Notes: a model not told the origin generated them from the letters alone. DNA of 64,000 bases from Enemella dayhoffiae (GCF_002250625.1 NZ_NMVQ01000001.1:434001-498000), one strand, 5' to 3'; positions 43,014-52,549 are shown, numbered from the stretch's first letter. A program made the numbers and translations.

Positions 43014-43086
43014 GATTGACGGCCTGCGACGGGCCGCCGTGAAAAGGTTGTACGGACCCCGGGCACCAGCTGGTGCGTCGGTCGTG

Positions 43087-43464
43087 ATGGAGAGGGAGAC
43101 TGTGGACAATCGTGCTGTGCGGGGTGCGCTGATCCGCTACCGGGTGATGGCGTACGTCGTGGGCGTACTGCTGGTGGTGCTGATCTGCATCGGCATGCCG
43201 CTGAAATACCTGTCCCCCGATCCCACGCTGAACAAGCTCGGTTCCATGATCAACATGGTGTTGGGGATCGGTCACGGCTGGCTGTACATGCTGCTGCTGG
43301 TCACCGCCTACGACCTCGGGCGCCGGGTGAAGTGGACCTGGAAGCGGATGCTGGCGATCGCCCTGGCGGGCACGATCCCGTTCCTGTCGTTCGTCGCCGA
43401 GCGATCGGCCACCAGGGACGTGCGGGCGAAGCTGGCGGCGGGGCAGTCCACCCCGGTCGCCTGA
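43087..43464 (+). CDS. DUF3817 membrane protein
   Basis: 125 residues from ATG 43087 (GTG 43102 possible). Three helices with the DUF3817 pattern IRYRVMAYVVGVLLVVLI, MVLGIGHGWLYMLLLVTAYDLGRRVKW, MLAIALAGTIPFLSFVAER. Unknown function; in other actinobacteria a homologue often sits by SURF1-like and parAB genes. Confidence 0.85.
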   Translation: MERETVDNRAVRGALIRYRVMAYVVGVLLVVLICIGMPLKYLSPDPTLNKLGSMINMVLGIGHGWLYMLLLVTAYDLGRRVKWTWKRMLAIALAGTIPFLSFVAERSATRDVRAKLAAGQSTPVA

Positions 43465-43480
43465 CCCCGACCCTCCGCGG

Positions 43481-44440
43481 TCAGTCGCGGGGTTCGAGTC
43501 CGAGCAGACCGACGATCCGCTCCAGGTCGTCGGCGGAGGCGAACTCGATGACGATCTTGCCCTTGTTCTTGCCCATGTCCACTCGCGCCCGGGTGTCGAA
43601 GCGGTCACAGAGCTGATCGGTCAGCTCGATGGCGCGCTGCGGTTTCTCGGTCGGCGTACGCCGGGCGCGCGGCTCGCTGCCGGTCTCACCGAGGATGATG
43701 AGTTCCTCGGTGGCGCGGACCGAGAGTCCCTCGGCGACGATTCGCTGAGCCACCCGTTCCTGAGTCAACTGATCCTCCAGCGACAGCAGCGCCCGGGCGT
43801 GACCGGCGCTGAGTACGCCGGCCGCAACCCGCCGCTGCACCGAGGCCGGCAGCCGCAGCAGGCGGATCGTGTTCGAGATCTGGGGACGAGACCGCTTGAT
43901 CTTCGCGGACAACTCCTCCTGGGTGCAGCCGAAGTCGTCCAGGAGCTGCTGATAGGCGCTCGCCTCTTCGAGCGGGTTCAGGTTGGCCCGATGCAGGTTC
44001 TCCATCAGCGCGTCCCGGAGCAGGTCGTGCTCCTCGGTCGGGCGCACGATGGCGGGGATGGTGTCGCGGCCGGCGGCCTGGCTGGCCCGCCACCGGCGCT
44101 CGCCCATCACCAACTCATAGGTCTCCTCACCCTCGGCCCCCCGGCGGCCGAGGGGCCGGACCACGATCGGCTGCAGCAGACCCACCTCGCGGATCGACTC
44201 CACGAGTTCGTTCAGGTCGTCCTCGTCGAACTCGGTCCGCGGCTGCTTCGGGTTGGGCGTGATCGCCCCGATCGGGAGCTCGGCGAACCAGGCGCCCTCG
44301 GGCATCCGCCGGGAGGATTTCTGGGAGTCGATCACCCCGTCGACAGGTCGGTGGGTTCGCGCCTCGGGGTCGGTGTTCTGGATCAGTTGGCCGAGCCCCC
44401 GGCCAAGTCCGCTGCGGCGTGGTGGCTGGGTCACGGTCAC
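43481..44440 (-). CDS. parB: Chromosome partition protein ParB
   Basis: 319 residues from GTG 44440 (GTGA overlap with parA). N-terminal ParA-interacting start RRSGLGRGLGQLI, CTPase motif GERRWRAS with ENLHRANLNPLEEA, the parS-reading HTH TQEELSAKIKRSRPQISNTIRLLRL, and a C-terminal dimer domain. Binds parS and spreads as a clamp to segregate the origin; its sites lie inside the neighbouring parA. Confidence 0.97.
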   Translation of the reverse strand: MTVTQPPRRSGLGRGLGQLIQNTDPEARTHRPVDGVIDSQKSSRRMPEGAWFAELPIGAITPNPKQPRTEFDEDDLNELVESIREVGLLQPIVVRPLGRRGAEGEETYELVMGERRWRASQAAGRDTIPAIVRPTEEHDLLRDALMENLHRANLNPLEEASAYQQLLDDFGCTQEELSAKIKRSRPQISNTIRLLRLPASVQRRVAAGVLSAGHARALLSLEDQLTQERVAQRIVAEGLSVRATEELIILGETGSEPRARRTPTEKPQRAIELTDQLCDRFDTRARVDMGKNKGKIVIEFASADDLERIVGLLGLEPRD

Positions 44441-45750
44441 TCCTTCGTGCCCGCACGGCGGGCGATCTCGGCGGCGGCCCGGCGATAGCAGATCGCGCCG
44501 GTGGATTCGGGCTGATAGGTGAGCACTGTCTGTCCGTAGCTGGGCGCCTCGGAGATCCTGACCGAGCGCGGGATGACCGACTCGAGGGTCTGGCTGGGGA
44601 AGTGAGCCCGGACCTCGTCGACCACCTGGGCCGCCAGCCGGGTGCGCGGGTCGAACATGGTGAGCAGCACGGTGCTGACGCGCAGCTCGTCGTTCAACTC
44701 GCCCTTAACCAGGTCGATCGTGTTGAGGAGTTGCGAGACTCCTTCCAGCGCGTAGTACTCGCACTGGATCGGGATGAGAATCTCCTCCGCTGCGACGAGC
44801 GCGTTCAGCGTGAGGAGGCCGAGTGACGGGGGACAGTCTAGGAAGACGTAGTCGACGTCCGTCTCCCTGAGGTGCCGCCGGATCGCGCGGGACAGGCGTG
44901 ACTCGCGAGCGACCATGGACACCAGCTCGATCTCGGCCGCCGCCAGGTCGACGGTGGCTGGCAACACCCAGAGGTTCTCGGCCTCCGGGGACTGTCGGAC
45001 ATGGTCCCCGAGCGGTTGCCCCGCGATCAGCACCTCGTAGGTCCCCGCCGTCCCCGGCCCGTGCTCGATCCCCAGGGCGGTGGAGGCGTTCCCCTGCGGA
45101 TCCAGATCCACGACCAGCACCCGCTGGTCACCGAGGGCGAGGGCGGTGGCCAGGTTCACCGCGGTGGTGGTCTTGCCGACGCCGCCCTTCTGGTTGGCGA
45201 TCACCATGACTCGTGGTTGCCGTGGGCGGGGCAATGTTTTACGTGAAACAGCCCGTCCGCCGGGCTCCTCATCCTCATCCGCGCCGCGCGGCCCCAGTTC
45301 CTCGGGGTCAATGGTCGCCCCCAACACCCGGTCGGGCAATGTTTCACGTGAAACGGCCCGCTCGGTAAGGTGGCTCTCTTCCACTTCGGCGTCCTGAAGG
45401 GCCGAGCCAGCCTGAGCCGTGAGTTCCGCGTCCTGCGGCTCGGGCTCCGAAAGGGGGCCTTTTGGGGTGGCCGAATCTTCGATCAGTCCCTCCGGAGTCA
45501 CCGTGTCAAGGTCAGTCACCGGGGCGCTGCGGTGCTGGTGCTCCAGGCCGGGTTCGCCCAGAAAACCTTCGTTGACCTCGGCGTCCTGGAGGCCGGCACC
45601 GGCGTCCTCCGCGGGCGCAGCCGACGTTTCCAGGTCCGGTTCCGCGAGGGTGGACGGCGGGTCGTTTCGGATCGGGCCGGGCCAGCCGAGCCCGGCGTAC
45701 TCCTGAAGTCGAGTCGGCCAACCGAGCGCATCGGACGTGGACGGACTCAT
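44437..45750 (-). CDS. parA: Chromosome partition ATPase ParA with long N-terminal extension
   Basis: 437 residues from ATG 45750 (AAGGAG upstream). Deviant Walker A KGGVGKTTT near 188-196, VLVVDLDPQGNAS, FLDCPPSLG, and the C-terminal PRSVRISEAPSYG make a standard ParA. The first 178 residues are an acidic low-complexity extension containing the duplicated phrases LQDAEV and RAVSR(E/K)TLP. Both RAVSR units are encoded by parS sites, so part of the extension seems to exist because of the DNA sites. Confidence 0.96.
   Translation of the reverse strand: MSPSTSDALGWPTRLQEYAGLGWPGPIRNDPPSTLAEPDLETSAAPAEDAGAGLQDAEVNEGFLGEPGLEHQHRSAPVTDLDTVTPEGLIEDSATPKGPLSEPEPQDAELTAQAGSALQDAEVEESHLTERAVSRETLPDRVLGATIDPEELGPRGADEDEEPGGRAVSRKTLPRPRQPRVMVIANQKGGVGKTTTAVNLATALALGDQRVLVVDLDPQGNASTALGIEHGPGTAGTYEVLIAGQPLGDHVRQSPEAENLWVLPATVDLAAAEIELVSMVARESRLSRAIRRHLRETDVDYVFLDCPPSLGLLTLNALVAAEEILIPIQCEYYALEGVSQLLNTIDLVKGELNDELRVSTVLLTMFDPRTRLAAQVVDEVRAHFPSQTLESVIPRSVRISEAPSYGQTVLTYQPESTGAICYRRAAAEIARRAGTKE
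45235..45250. promoter_or_regulatory. parS: parS site (one mismatch)
   Basis: TGTTTTACGTGAAACA, one base off the consensus palindrome TGTTTCACGTGAAACA. Inside parA, where its complement encodes VSRKT. About 8 kb from the oriC-like region. Confidence 0.9.
45340..45355. promoter_or_regulatory. parS: parS site (perfect 14-base core)
   Basis: TGTTTCACGTGAAACG contains the perfect core GTTTCACGTGAAAC. Inside parA, encoding VSRET. Spaced 105 bases from the other parS, an in-frame distance, which is consistent with an internal duplication. Confidence 0.95.
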
Positions 45751-45826
45751 CACTCTCCTTGGCTGCGGCTACTCGGCCCGGCGGCGCCGGACGGCCGCCT
45801 CAGACTACCGCACGGACCCGTGGTCG

Positions 45827-46393
45827 CTAAGCCCGCAGGAGTCGGCGTACCAGGTCGCGCACGACCGACTCCACATCGCCCAGAGAATCCCCGCGGACCA
45901 GCAGCTCGAGGACGAGCCCGTTGATTGCATGGTGCAGCAGCTGCACCTCGTACGCCCCACCGGGCAGTCCGGCGGACTGGTGAAACTTCGCGTCTGCCTC
46001 GCGGCCGCGGGCGAGGAACGGGTTCAGCGCGGCGGCGACCTCAGGCGTACGCGCCGCTTCCAGCCGCAACTCGTAGAGCGCCAGGGTCAGCGTGCGCGAG
46101 GCGGTGAGCCGCCGCACCACGTCGAGCACGAACTCCTCGACGGCCGCCACCCCCTGCTGCGAATCGAGCACTCCCTGCACCCGATCAGGATCCGGAACCA
46201 GCCGAGCGAAGATGCCCTCGGCCGCCGCCAGCACCAGGTCGCCCCGGGTGGCGAAGTAGTTGCTCGTGGTGCCCAGGGGTACGCCGGCCCACCGGTCCAC
46301 CGCCCGGTGCGTGAGCGCTCTGGCACCACCCTGTCCGAGGCAGGACAACGTGGCGTCGACCAGCTCCGCTCGCCGTCGCGGATTCGCCGCCAT
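45827..46393 (-). CDS. TetR-family regulator
   Basis: 188 residues from ATG 46393. HTH domain: RRRAELVDATLSCLGQGGARALTHRAVDRWAGVPLGTTSNYFATRGDLVLAA. The remainder is the helical ligand and dimer domain. Divergent from a reductase gene across a 77-base gap holding a 26-base inverted repeat, so it likely represses both itself and that gene. The pair interrupts the usual rsmG-parA neighbourhood. Confidence 0.88.
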   Translation of the reverse strand: MAANPRRRAELVDATLSCLGQGGARALTHRAVDRWAGVPLGTTSNYFATRGDLVLAAAEGIFARLVPDPDRVQGVLDSQQGVAAVEEFVLDVVRRLTASRTLTLALYELRLEAARTPEVAAALNPFLARGREADAKFHQSAGLPGGAYEVQLLHHAINGLVLELLVRGDSLGDVESVVRDLVRRLLRA

Positions 46394-46433
46394 TGACAAT
46401 CCCCCTTCCCGAACCGGTACAACTGTAGTACAC

Positions 46434-46459
46434 CTGACTATGACACAAGTCGTAGTCAG
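46434..46459. promoter_or_regulatory. TetR-type operator (inverted repeat)
   Basis: CTGACTATGAC and GTCGTAGTCAG form 11-base arms with one mismatch around ACAA, between the divergent TetR and reductase genes and 11 bases before the reductase start. A neighbouring GTAC-N7-GTAC element may be part of the promoter zone. Confidence 0.7.
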
Positions 46460-46470
46460 GGGAGAATCTC

Positions 46471-47076
46471 GTGCGCTCGTTGATCTATCTGATCGCCGTC
46501 AGCCTGGACGGCTACATCGCCGATGCGGCCGGAGAGTGGTCGTCGTTCGACTCGTCGCCGGAACTGTTGGCCGACCTGTTCACCGAATATCCCGAAACCT
46601 GCCCGGTCCAGGCGCGGGAGGCTCTTGGAGTGACCGCGCCGCCGCGGCACTTCGACACCGTGATCATGGGTGCCCGGACCCATCGGCCGGCCCTGGACGC
46701 CGGGCTCACCAGTGCCTATCCGCACCTGAGGCAATACGTCGTCACCCATCGAACGGACCTGCCCAATGACCCCACGCTCCGCACCACAACCGACCCGGTC
46801 GGCCTGGTCAGGGAGCTGAAATCCCAACCGGGGAAGAATCTCTGGCTGTGTGGAGGCGGGGACCTGGCCGGTCAGCTGGTGGACGAGATCGATGAGTTCC
46901 ACCTGAAGGTCAACCCGGTGCTGCTCGGTTCGGGTACGCCGCTGCTGGCCGGGGTGAACGCGCGCGTCGGGGTGCGGGAGACTGCCCGGCAACGGCTGGG
47001 CGAGCGGGTCGATCTGGTCACGCTGGTGAGCGAACGGCCGGCGGGTCCCCACGCTGGAGGGTCCCACGCTCCATGA
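46471..47076 (+). CDS. Dihydrofolate-reductase-like (RibD C-terminal family) protein
   Basis: 201 residues from GTG 46471, with GGAGAATCTC directly upstream. Fold motifs: LIYLIAVSLDGYIADAAGEW, TVIMGARTHRPAL, and LWLCGGGDLAGQLVDEIDEFHLKVNPVLLGSGTPLL. NADPH-dependent reductases of this group act on pteridine- or flavin-like substrates, but most members are unassigned. Probably controlled by the divergent TetR protein. Confidence 0.87.
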   Translation: MRSLIYLIAVSLDGYIADAAGEWSSFDSSPELLADLFTEYPETCPVQAREALGVTAPPRHFDTVIMGARTHRPALDAGLTSAYPHLRQYVVTHRTDLPNDPTLRTTTDPVGLVRELKSQPGKNLWLCGGGDLAGQLVDEIDEFHLKVNPVLLGSGTPLLAGVNARVGVRETARQRLGERVDLVTLVSERPAGPHAGGSHAP

Positions 47077-47121
47077 ACTGGCCCTCATATCGTCAACTCA
47101 CCTCGACTGGCTCCGCCCGGT

Positions 47122-47145
47122 TGCGCTACTCGGGGAGCGTGAGGG
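47122..47145 (+). repeat. CTACTCGGGGAGCGT repeat copy
   Basis: One-mismatch copy of the CTACTCGGGGAACGT element seen twice near 800-850, in the 70-base spacer between two converging genes. Confidence 0.55.
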
Positions 47146-47146
47146 G

Positions 47147-47833
47147 TCAGGATCGGGTGACTCGGACGGCGGTGGTGGCCTCGGCGGCGGGGTGGGCGCG
47201 GACGCTCAGTAGCTCGGCGCGCAGACCCTGCTTCCTGAGAACCTTTTCCACACCGCGGACCTCGTCGGCCGCCGAGGCTCCCTTGAGCGCGATCAGGGCC
47301 CCAGTGGGGGAGAGCAGCGGGACGCACCAGCGCAGAAGCCGGTCCAGCGGCCCTACCGCACGACAGGTGACGACGTCAAACGACCCGCCGAAATCCTCGG
47401 CTCGGCCGCGGATAACCCCGACCCGGTCGGTTATCCCCAGCTTATCCACAGCAAGATTGAGAAAATTGACCCTTCTTTGCAAGGGTTCGACCAAGGTGAT
47501 GCCCAGGTCGGGGCGGGCGAGCGCCAGCGGGATGCCCGGGAGGCCGGCCCCGGAGCCGATGTCGGCCACCTCCGCGCCGGTCGGCAGCACCTCGGTCAGG
47601 GCGGCGGAGTTGAGGATGTGCCGGGACCAGAGCCGATCCACCTCGCGGGGGCCGATCAGCCCCCACTCGATCCCTTCGGCAGCCAACAGGTCGCGATAGC
47701 GTTCCGCCAGCTCGAACCGGTCCCCGAACACCTCGCGGGCGACCCGCAGCTCATCCCCGGCCCCGGCGCCTGCCCCGACCCCCGCGTCGCTCCCGGGTTC
47801 GGCCGCGGACGTCGGCTCCGACCCCTGAGTCAT
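47147..47833 (-). CDS. rsmG: 16S rRNA (guanine-527-N7) methyltransferase
   Basis: 228 residues. SAM-binding EVADIGSGAGLPGIPLAL and the preceding GIEWGLIGPREVDRLWSRHILNSA identify RsmG (GidB); VVTCRAVGPLDRLLRW and ALKG follow. Methylates 16S rRNA; loss in other species gives low-level streptomycin resistance. The first 25 residues are a Gly/Ala-rich extension. Standard position after jag in the origin operon. Confidence 0.96.
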   Translation of the reverse strand: MTQGSEPTSAAEPGSDAGVGAGAGAGDELRVAREVFGDRFELAERYRDLLAAEGIEWGLIGPREVDRLWSRHILNSAALTEVLPTGAEVADIGSGAGLPGIPLALARPDLGITLVEPLQRRVNFLNLAVDKLGITDRVGVIRGRAEDFGGSFDVVTCRAVGPLDRLLRWCVPLLSPTGALIALKGASAADEVRGVEKVLRKQGLRAELLSVRAHPAAEATTAVRVTRS

Positions 47834-47834
47834 C

Positions 47835-48473
47835 TCAGCGCGGCAGCACGACGACGCGCCGGTTGGGCTCCTCGCCGTCGGACTCGCTGGTCAGACCGGC
47901 ATCGGCGACCACGTCGTGCACGATCTTGCGCTCGAACGGGTTCATCGGGGTCATCCGGACCTGCTCGCCGGAGGAGCGGACCTCCTCGATCGCTTCCTTG
48001 GCCAGCTCGGTCAGCTCGCGGCGCCGCTTGTCCCGGTGACCGGCCACATCCAGCATCAGTCGGCTCCGCCGCCCGGTCTCGGTCATCACCGACAGCCGGC
48101 ACAGCTCCTGCAGCGCGTCGAGCACCTCGCCGTCCTTGCCGACCAGCACGTTGCCCTCGGTGACAATGGACACGTGCGCCCGGCCGCCCTCGGTGAAGGT
48201 GTCGATGTCCCCGTCCAGGTCGGCGATGTCGAGGAGCTCCTCGAGATAGTCGGCGGCGATGTCGCCCTCCTCGTCGAGCACCGCCTGCTTGTTCGACCGA
48301 CGTTCGCCGTTCTCCGCCACGTTCTCGTCGCCATCGCGCGCCTCGGCCTGCTCGGCCTGCTCGGCCTGCTCGGCCTGCTCGGCCTGTGCGCCCGAATCGG
48401 CCTGATCGGTCTGCTCGACCGACTCGGCGGCGTCGGTCTTCAGGACGGCGTTCCGGGTGTTCTCGTTGTCGCT
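47835..48473 (-). CDS. jag: Jag/KhpB-type RNA-binding protein (KH and R3H)
   Basis: 212 residues from GTG 48473 with AAGGAG six bases upstream. The acidic N-terminus has QAE repeated five times from a 9-base DNA repeat. Then DYLEELLDIADLDGDID, a KH domain (VSIVTEGNVLVGKDGEVLDALQELCRL) and an R3H domain with RMTPMNPFERKIVHDVV. Binds RNA; with YidC in a conserved operon. Confidence 0.92.
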   Translation of the reverse strand, partial: SDNENTRNAVLKTDAAESVEQTDQADSGAQAEQAEQAEQAEQAEARDGDENVAENGERRSNKQAVLDEEGDIAADYLEELLDIADLDGDIDTFTEGGRAHVSIVTEGNVLVGKDGEVLDALQELCRLSVMTETGRRSRLMLDVAGHRDKRRRELTELAKEAIEEVRSSGEQVRMTPMNPFERKIVHDVVADAGLTSESDGEEPNRRVVVLPR

Positions 48474-48550
48474 CACGCGTGACTCCTTCGGGGAAACCAC
48501 CGCAGACCGCGGTGGGTGGCCGTTGGTGGCCGGGATGGGGTTGGGCCAGG

Positions 48551-49588
48551 TCATTTCTTACGGTTGGCGCGCGTCTGGCGCCGCGGCTGCTGCCGCTGAA
48601 TCCTCGGCTCATCGCTGGCCTCCCCGGCCAGCTCGGCGTTGCTCGGCTCGCTGGTGTCCTCGGCCTGCGGCGCCTTCTTGCGCGGTTTCGCACCGGGTCG
48701 CAGGGTGTCCGGGTCATAGCCCTTGGCGGTCATCCGCTCCTCCCAGGCCTCGTACGCCGGCGTACCCGGGGTGGGGGAGTTGCGGATCACATAGAACTGC
48801 TGACCCATCGTCCACACGTTGGAGGCAGTCCAGTAGATCAGCAGGCCGATCGGGAACGAGACGCCACCGACACCGAAGATCACCGGGAACAGGTACAGCA
48901 TCATCTTCTGCTGCTGCGCCATCGGACCGGTCATCGCCTCCGGCGGCATGTTCTTGGCCATCAGCTGGCGCTGCGAAATGAAGGTGGTCGCCACCATCGC
49001 CAGGATCAGCACCAGCGCCACGACCTGCACCAGGCCGAAACCGTTCAGCGGCAGGAAGGTGTCGGCGATGCGTACGCCGAAGATCTTCGCCTCCGCCATC
49101 GAGTGCACCAGCTCGGGGCGGTCGATCAGGAACTGGCCGACGGCCTTGCCGCGGGCCGCCCCGTTGAGCACGTTGAACAGGGCGAAGAAGATCGGCATCT
49201 GCAGCAGGATCGGGAAGCAGGACGCCATCGGGTTCACACCCTCGTCCTTGTAGAGCTTCATCGTCTCCTGACCGAGCTTCTCCCGGTCGTGGGCGTATTT
49301 CTTCTGCAGCTCGCGGACCTTGGGCTGCAGCACCTGCATGTTGCGCGAGGAGCGGATCTGGCGGACGAACAGCGGGATCAGCGCGGTGCGGATGACGATC
49401 GTCAGCAGCAGGATCGACAGGGTCCAGGTGATTCCGGAATCGGTGCCGAACAGTGGGGCGAACAGGTAGTGCGCGAGCACCAGCAGGCCGGAGACCGCCC
49501 AGTGCAGGGGTGAGAGCAGCGTGTCCCAGAACGCCTCCAACGGGATCAGCCCCGCCAGGGGGGTGATCAGGGGGAGCAGGGTCTCCAT
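48551..49588 (-). CDS. yidC: Membrane protein insertase YidC
   Basis: 345 residues. Actinobacterial type without the large periplasmic domain. Seen: TWTLSILLLTIVIRTALIPLFVRQIRSSRNMQVLQPKVRELQKKYAHDREKLG (with the pore Arg and coiled loop), MASCFPILLQMPIFFALFNVL, and FPIGLLIYWTASNVWTMGQQFYVIR. Inserts membrane proteins with or without Sec. Basic Arg/Lys-rich C-terminal tail. Confidence 0.96.
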   Translation of the reverse strand: METLLPLITPLAGLIPLEAFWDTLLSPLHWAVSGLLVLAHYLFAPLFGTDSGITWTLSILLLTIVIRTALIPLFVRQIRSSRNMQVLQPKVRELQKKYAHDREKLGQETMKLYKDEGVNPMASCFPILLQMPIFFALFNVLNGAARGKAVGQFLIDRPELVHSMAEAKIFGVRIADTFLPLNGFGLVQVVALVLILAMVATTFISQRQLMAKNMPPEAMTGPMAQQQKMMLYLFPVIFGVGGVSFPIGLLIYWTASNVWTMGQQFYVIRNSPTPGTPAYEAWEERMTAKGYDPDTLRPGAKPRKKAPQAEDTSEPSNAELAGEASDEPRIQRQQPRRQTRANRKK

Positions 49589-49980
49589 CAGTTCGCACCT
49601 CGAGTGTTGGTGGGCCGGGTCGGTTGCGCCCCGGCGGGTTCGTCGTCAGTTCCAGTGTCGCCGCTGTCGTGGAGCGTACGCCGGGTCGGCGACCCGGACG
49701 CGTCCCCGAATTCGCGGCGGGAGCGTTCGGCGTCGGCCTGCTCGCGCTCCCACTCGGCAGCGGCCGGCGTACCGGGGACCGGGTCGTAACCGCCCGCGGA
49801 CCAGGGGTTGCAGCGCACGATCCGGCTGATCGTCAACCAGCTGCCGCGCAGCGCCCCGTGCACCTGCACCGATTCGAGTCCGTAGGCCGAGCAGCTGGGG
49901 TGGTAGCGGCAGACGTTGCCGTAGAGCGGGCTGATCACCGCCCGCCAGAGCTTGATGAACCCGACCAGCAGCCATTTCAC
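49588..49980 (-). CDS. yidD: Membrane protein insertion efficiency factor YidD
   Basis: 130 residues from GTG 49980 (GTGA overlap with rnpA). The conserved core [50 protein letters not shown] is complete. The last 55 residues are a charged tail. Shares one base with the yidC start. Confidence 0.95.
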   Translation of the reverse strand: MKWLLVGFIKLWRAVISPLYGNVCRYHPSCSAYGLESVQVHGALRGSWLTISRIVRCNPWSAGGYDPVPGTPAAAEWEREQADAERSRREFGDASGSPTRRTLHDSGDTGTDDEPAGAQPTRPTNTRGAN

Positions 49981-50354
49981 CGCGCCGGCCCCGTCGCCTC
50001 GGGGGCGTACGCCGCCAGCTTGCGCAGGCAGCCCCGCCAGGCGCCGCCCAGGTCCTCGGCCAGGCTGTCCGCGCTTGCGGCGGGGGCCAGCGCTCGGATC
50101 ACCACGTTGGTCCCCCCGGGCGTCTCGGCCACCAGCGGAACCGCCAGGTGCCGCAGCCGCCGCTTCACCCGGTTGCGCACCACCGAGCCGCCGACGGCAC
50201 GGGACACGACAAGGCCCACCTTGGTCGCGGAATCGCCGGCACCGGCAGGGCGGTGGGCGTGCACGACCAAAGTGGACCGACCGGAGCGTACGCCGGAACG
50301 AATCGTGCGCCGGAAGTCCAGCGCTGATCTCATCCGATGCGCGGCAGGGAGCAC
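49977..50354 (-). CDS. rnpA: Ribonuclease P protein component
   Basis: 125 residues from GTG 50354, reading [21 protein letters not shown], the family start. The RNR motif [13 protein letters not shown] and [10 protein letters not shown] are present. Protein subunit of RNase P, maturing tRNA 5' ends. Confidence 0.95.
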   Translation of the reverse strand: MLPAAHRMRSALDFRRTIRSGVRSGRSTLVVHAHRPAGAGDSATKVGLVVSRAVGGSVVRNRVKRRLRHLAVPLVAETPGGTNVVIRALAPAASADSLAEDLGGAWRGCLRKLAAYAPEATGPAR

Positions 50355-50370
50355 GGTCGCCGCGGCCGGC

Positions 50371-50508
50371 TCAGCCGGCCAGCTTGGCGCGACCCTTGCG
50401 GCGGCGAGAAGCCAGGATGGAACGCCCGGCGCGGGTCCGCATCCGCAGGCGGAAGCCATGGGTGCGGCTGCGACGCCGGTTGCTCGGCTGGAAGGTGCGC
50501 TTGCTCAC
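50371..50508 (-). CDS. rpmH: 50S ribosomal protein L34
   Basis: 45 residues from GTG 50508: [19 protein letters not shown] then [23 protein letters not shown], complete and canonical. First gene of the leftward rpmH-rnpA-yidD-yidC-jag-rsmG operon. Confidence 0.98.
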   Translation of the reverse strand: MSKRTFQPSNRRRSRTHGFRLRMRTRAGRSILASRRRKGRAKLAG

Positions 50509-50974
50509 GGGAAGTCTCCCACTGTCTTGTGGCTCGGACCCACCGGCGGGCCACCGCCCGGCACCGGTCCGGTGGGGCGACTTTTCAGGCAGCCAGCAGG
50601 GTTGCCGGACGACCCGGCGACCTCACTACGGTACGTGGTCCGCGAGAGCCGGTCAAACCGAAGTGTTGGCCAATCGGACGTCCACTCGACACGCCGAGAG
50701 CGCGATGTCGTGTCTTGCGATCATGGATTGGCTTGGTTTAGCGTCGGGGCTCCGGGACTGCGGCACCTGACCGTCCGTCCCGGCTGCGAAACTCCGACTG
50801 GGCACCACCCCGGCAGGGGTGTGGCTCAGCCGGGTCGGATCGTCAGGTACGCACCCCATTTTGGGCTACCCACAGACTGTGGAAAACTCTGTGGAAGGCA
50901 GTGGTCCGGGACGCCCCGTCGGGGAACGGACCATCGAGAGACGACCGGAAACACGATTGATCGCCGGGGTGATT
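50509..50974. other. rpmH-dnaA intergenic region with DnaA boxes
   Basis: 466 bases with no gene. Besides the rpmH promoter it holds two DnaA-box-like sequences 100 bases before dnaA: TGTGGAAAA at 50878-50886 and TGTGGAAGG at 50890-50898, the first preceded by a CCACAG-A-CTGTGG palindrome. These fit autoregulation of dnaA or an accessory part of the origin. Confidence 0.6.
50628..50656 (-). promoter_or_regulatory. Predicted promoter of the rpmH operon
   Basis: On the minus strand TTGACC (50656-50651) and TACCGT (50633-50628) are 17 bases apart, about 120 bases ahead of the rpmH start. Confidence 0.5.
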
Positions 50975-52549
50975 GTGAGCGAGTTCGACGAGTCGGGATT
51001 CCGCGACCACGGATCCATCGATGGTCGGCGACCCTCCCTCGACGGCGAATCCAGCTTCGGCGGCGGCACGGGGTTCGGCGCCGGGATGGGTGCCGAGTTC
51101 GACAGCACCCCGGTGGACGAGTTGACCGGCCGACCGCTCAACAGCCCGGGTGCCGACGCCGGTTCCGGTGATCGCACCTCCGGAGATCCGGTCCAGGCCG
51201 CCTGGGCAGACCTGTTGCACGAGGCCACTCCGGAGCACCGGGTGTGGCTGCGCCGGGCCACCCCGCTGAGCGTGCACGAACCGATGCTGATGGTCGCGGT
51301 ACCGGATGACTTCACCAAGGATCGGGTGCTCCGGACCAACGTGGAGGCCGCCCTGCCGCGGTTCTTCCAGCGGGCCAGCCGACTCGAGATCATCATCAAC
51401 CCCGAGCTCGCCCAGCCGGTCGATCCGACGCCGACCAGAATCGATCCGGAGCCGAGCGCAACCGAGCCGCAGCGGCGTACGCCCAGTCGGGCCGCCACTC
51501 CGCACCCGACCACGATCGACTCCCGGCTGAACCCGAAGTATTCGTTCGAGAACTTCGTCATCGGCTCCTCGAACCGGTTCGCGCACGCGGCCGCCGTGGC
51601 CGTCGCCGAGGCGCCCGGCAAGTCGTACAACCCGCTGATGATCTATGGCGAGTCCGGGCTGGGGAAGACCCACCTGCTGCACGCCCTGGGGCACTACGTA
51701 CGCCACTACTACGACCGGGTCCGGGTGCGCTACGTCTCCACCGAGGAGCTCACCAACGACTTCATCAACGCGATCTCGGAGAACCGGACCGCCGAGTTCC
51801 GCCGGCGCTATCGCGACGTGGACGTGCTGCTGATCGACGACATCCAGTTCCTGGAGGCGAAGATCCAGACCCAGGAGGAGTTCTTCCACACGTTCAACAC
51901 CCTGCACAACGCGCAGAAGCAGATCGTGATGACCTCCGACCGCCCGCCCAAATTGCTCGAGGCGCTCGAGCCGCGACTGCGCAGTCGTTTCGAGTGGGGG
52001 CTGATCACCGACGTGCAGGCCCCCGACCTGGAGACCCGGATCGCGATCCTGAAGAAGAAGGCCGCCCAGGAACGGCTCACCGTCAGCCTGGACGTGCTGG
52101 AGTTCGTCGCCTCGCGGATCCAGAGCAACATCCGCGAGCTGGAGGGGGCGCTGATCCGGATCACCGCGTTCGCGTCGCTGAACCGGACCCCGGTGACGAT
52201 GGAGTTGGCGATGGACGTGCTGAAGGACCTGATCCCCGTGGGCGCGGACGCCGAGATAACCGCCCAGCAGATCATCCAGCACACGGCGCAGTACTTCGAT
52301 TTCAGCGTGGACGACCTGTGCGGTTCCTCTCGCACCTCGGCCCTGGCGACCGCCCGCCAGATCGCGATGTACCTGTGCCGGGAACTGACCGACATGTCGC
52401 TGCCGAAGATCGGCCAGGAGTTCGGCGGCCGCGACCACACCACGGTGATGCACGCCGACCGCAAGATCCGCCAGTTGATGAACGAGCGGCGCCACATCTA
52501 CAACCAGGTCACCGAGCTCACCAGCCGGATCAAGCAGCGCCGACGCTGA
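50975..52549 (+). CDS. dnaA: Chromosomal replication initiator DnaA
   Basis: 524 residues from GTG 50975. Domain I starts only near residue 74 ([20 protein letters not shown]); the first 70 residues are a Gly/Asp-rich extension. Walker A GESGLGKT at 225-232, Walker [15 protein letters not shown], sensor and arginine finger region, and the DNA-binding signature [15 protein letters not shown] near the end. Opens oriC by binding TTATCCACA boxes. An alternative GTG lies six bases upstream. Confidence 0.97.
   Translation: MSEFDESGFRDHGSIDGRRPSLDGESSFGGGTGFGAGMGAEFDSTPVDELTGRPLNSPGADAGSGDRTSGDPVQAAWADLLHEATPEHRVWLRRATPLSVHEPMLMVAVPDDFTKDRVLRTNVEAALPRFFQRASRLEIIINPELAQPVDPTPTRIDPEPSATEPQRRTPSRAATPHPTTIDSRLNPKYSFENFVIGSSNRFAHAAAVAVAEAPGKSYNPLMIYGESGLGKTHLLHALGHYVRHYYDRVRVRYVSTEELTNDFINAISENRTAEFRRRYRDVDVLLIDDIQFLEAKIQTQEEFFHTFNTLHNAQKQIVMTSDRPPKLLEALEPRLRSRFEWGLITDVQAPDLETRIAILKKKAAQERLTVSLDVLEFVASRIQSNIRELEGALIRITAFASLNRTPVTMELAMDVLKDLIPVGADAEITAQQIIQHTAQYFDFSVDDLCGSSRTSALATARQIAMYLCRELTDMSLPKIGQEFGGRDHTTVMHADRKIRQLMNERRHIYNQVTELTSRIKQRRR

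Noticed and set aside
43480-43500. Possible tRNA T-arm (GGTTCGAGTCC)
   Set aside because: The bases are the 3' end of parB and no acceptor or anticodon arm can be formed around them.
47431-47450. DnaA boxes TTATCCCCA and TTATCCACA inside rsmG
   Set aside because: They lie in a conserved coding segment and are isolated; reported only here as possible chance matches, though a DnaA titration role is not excluded.
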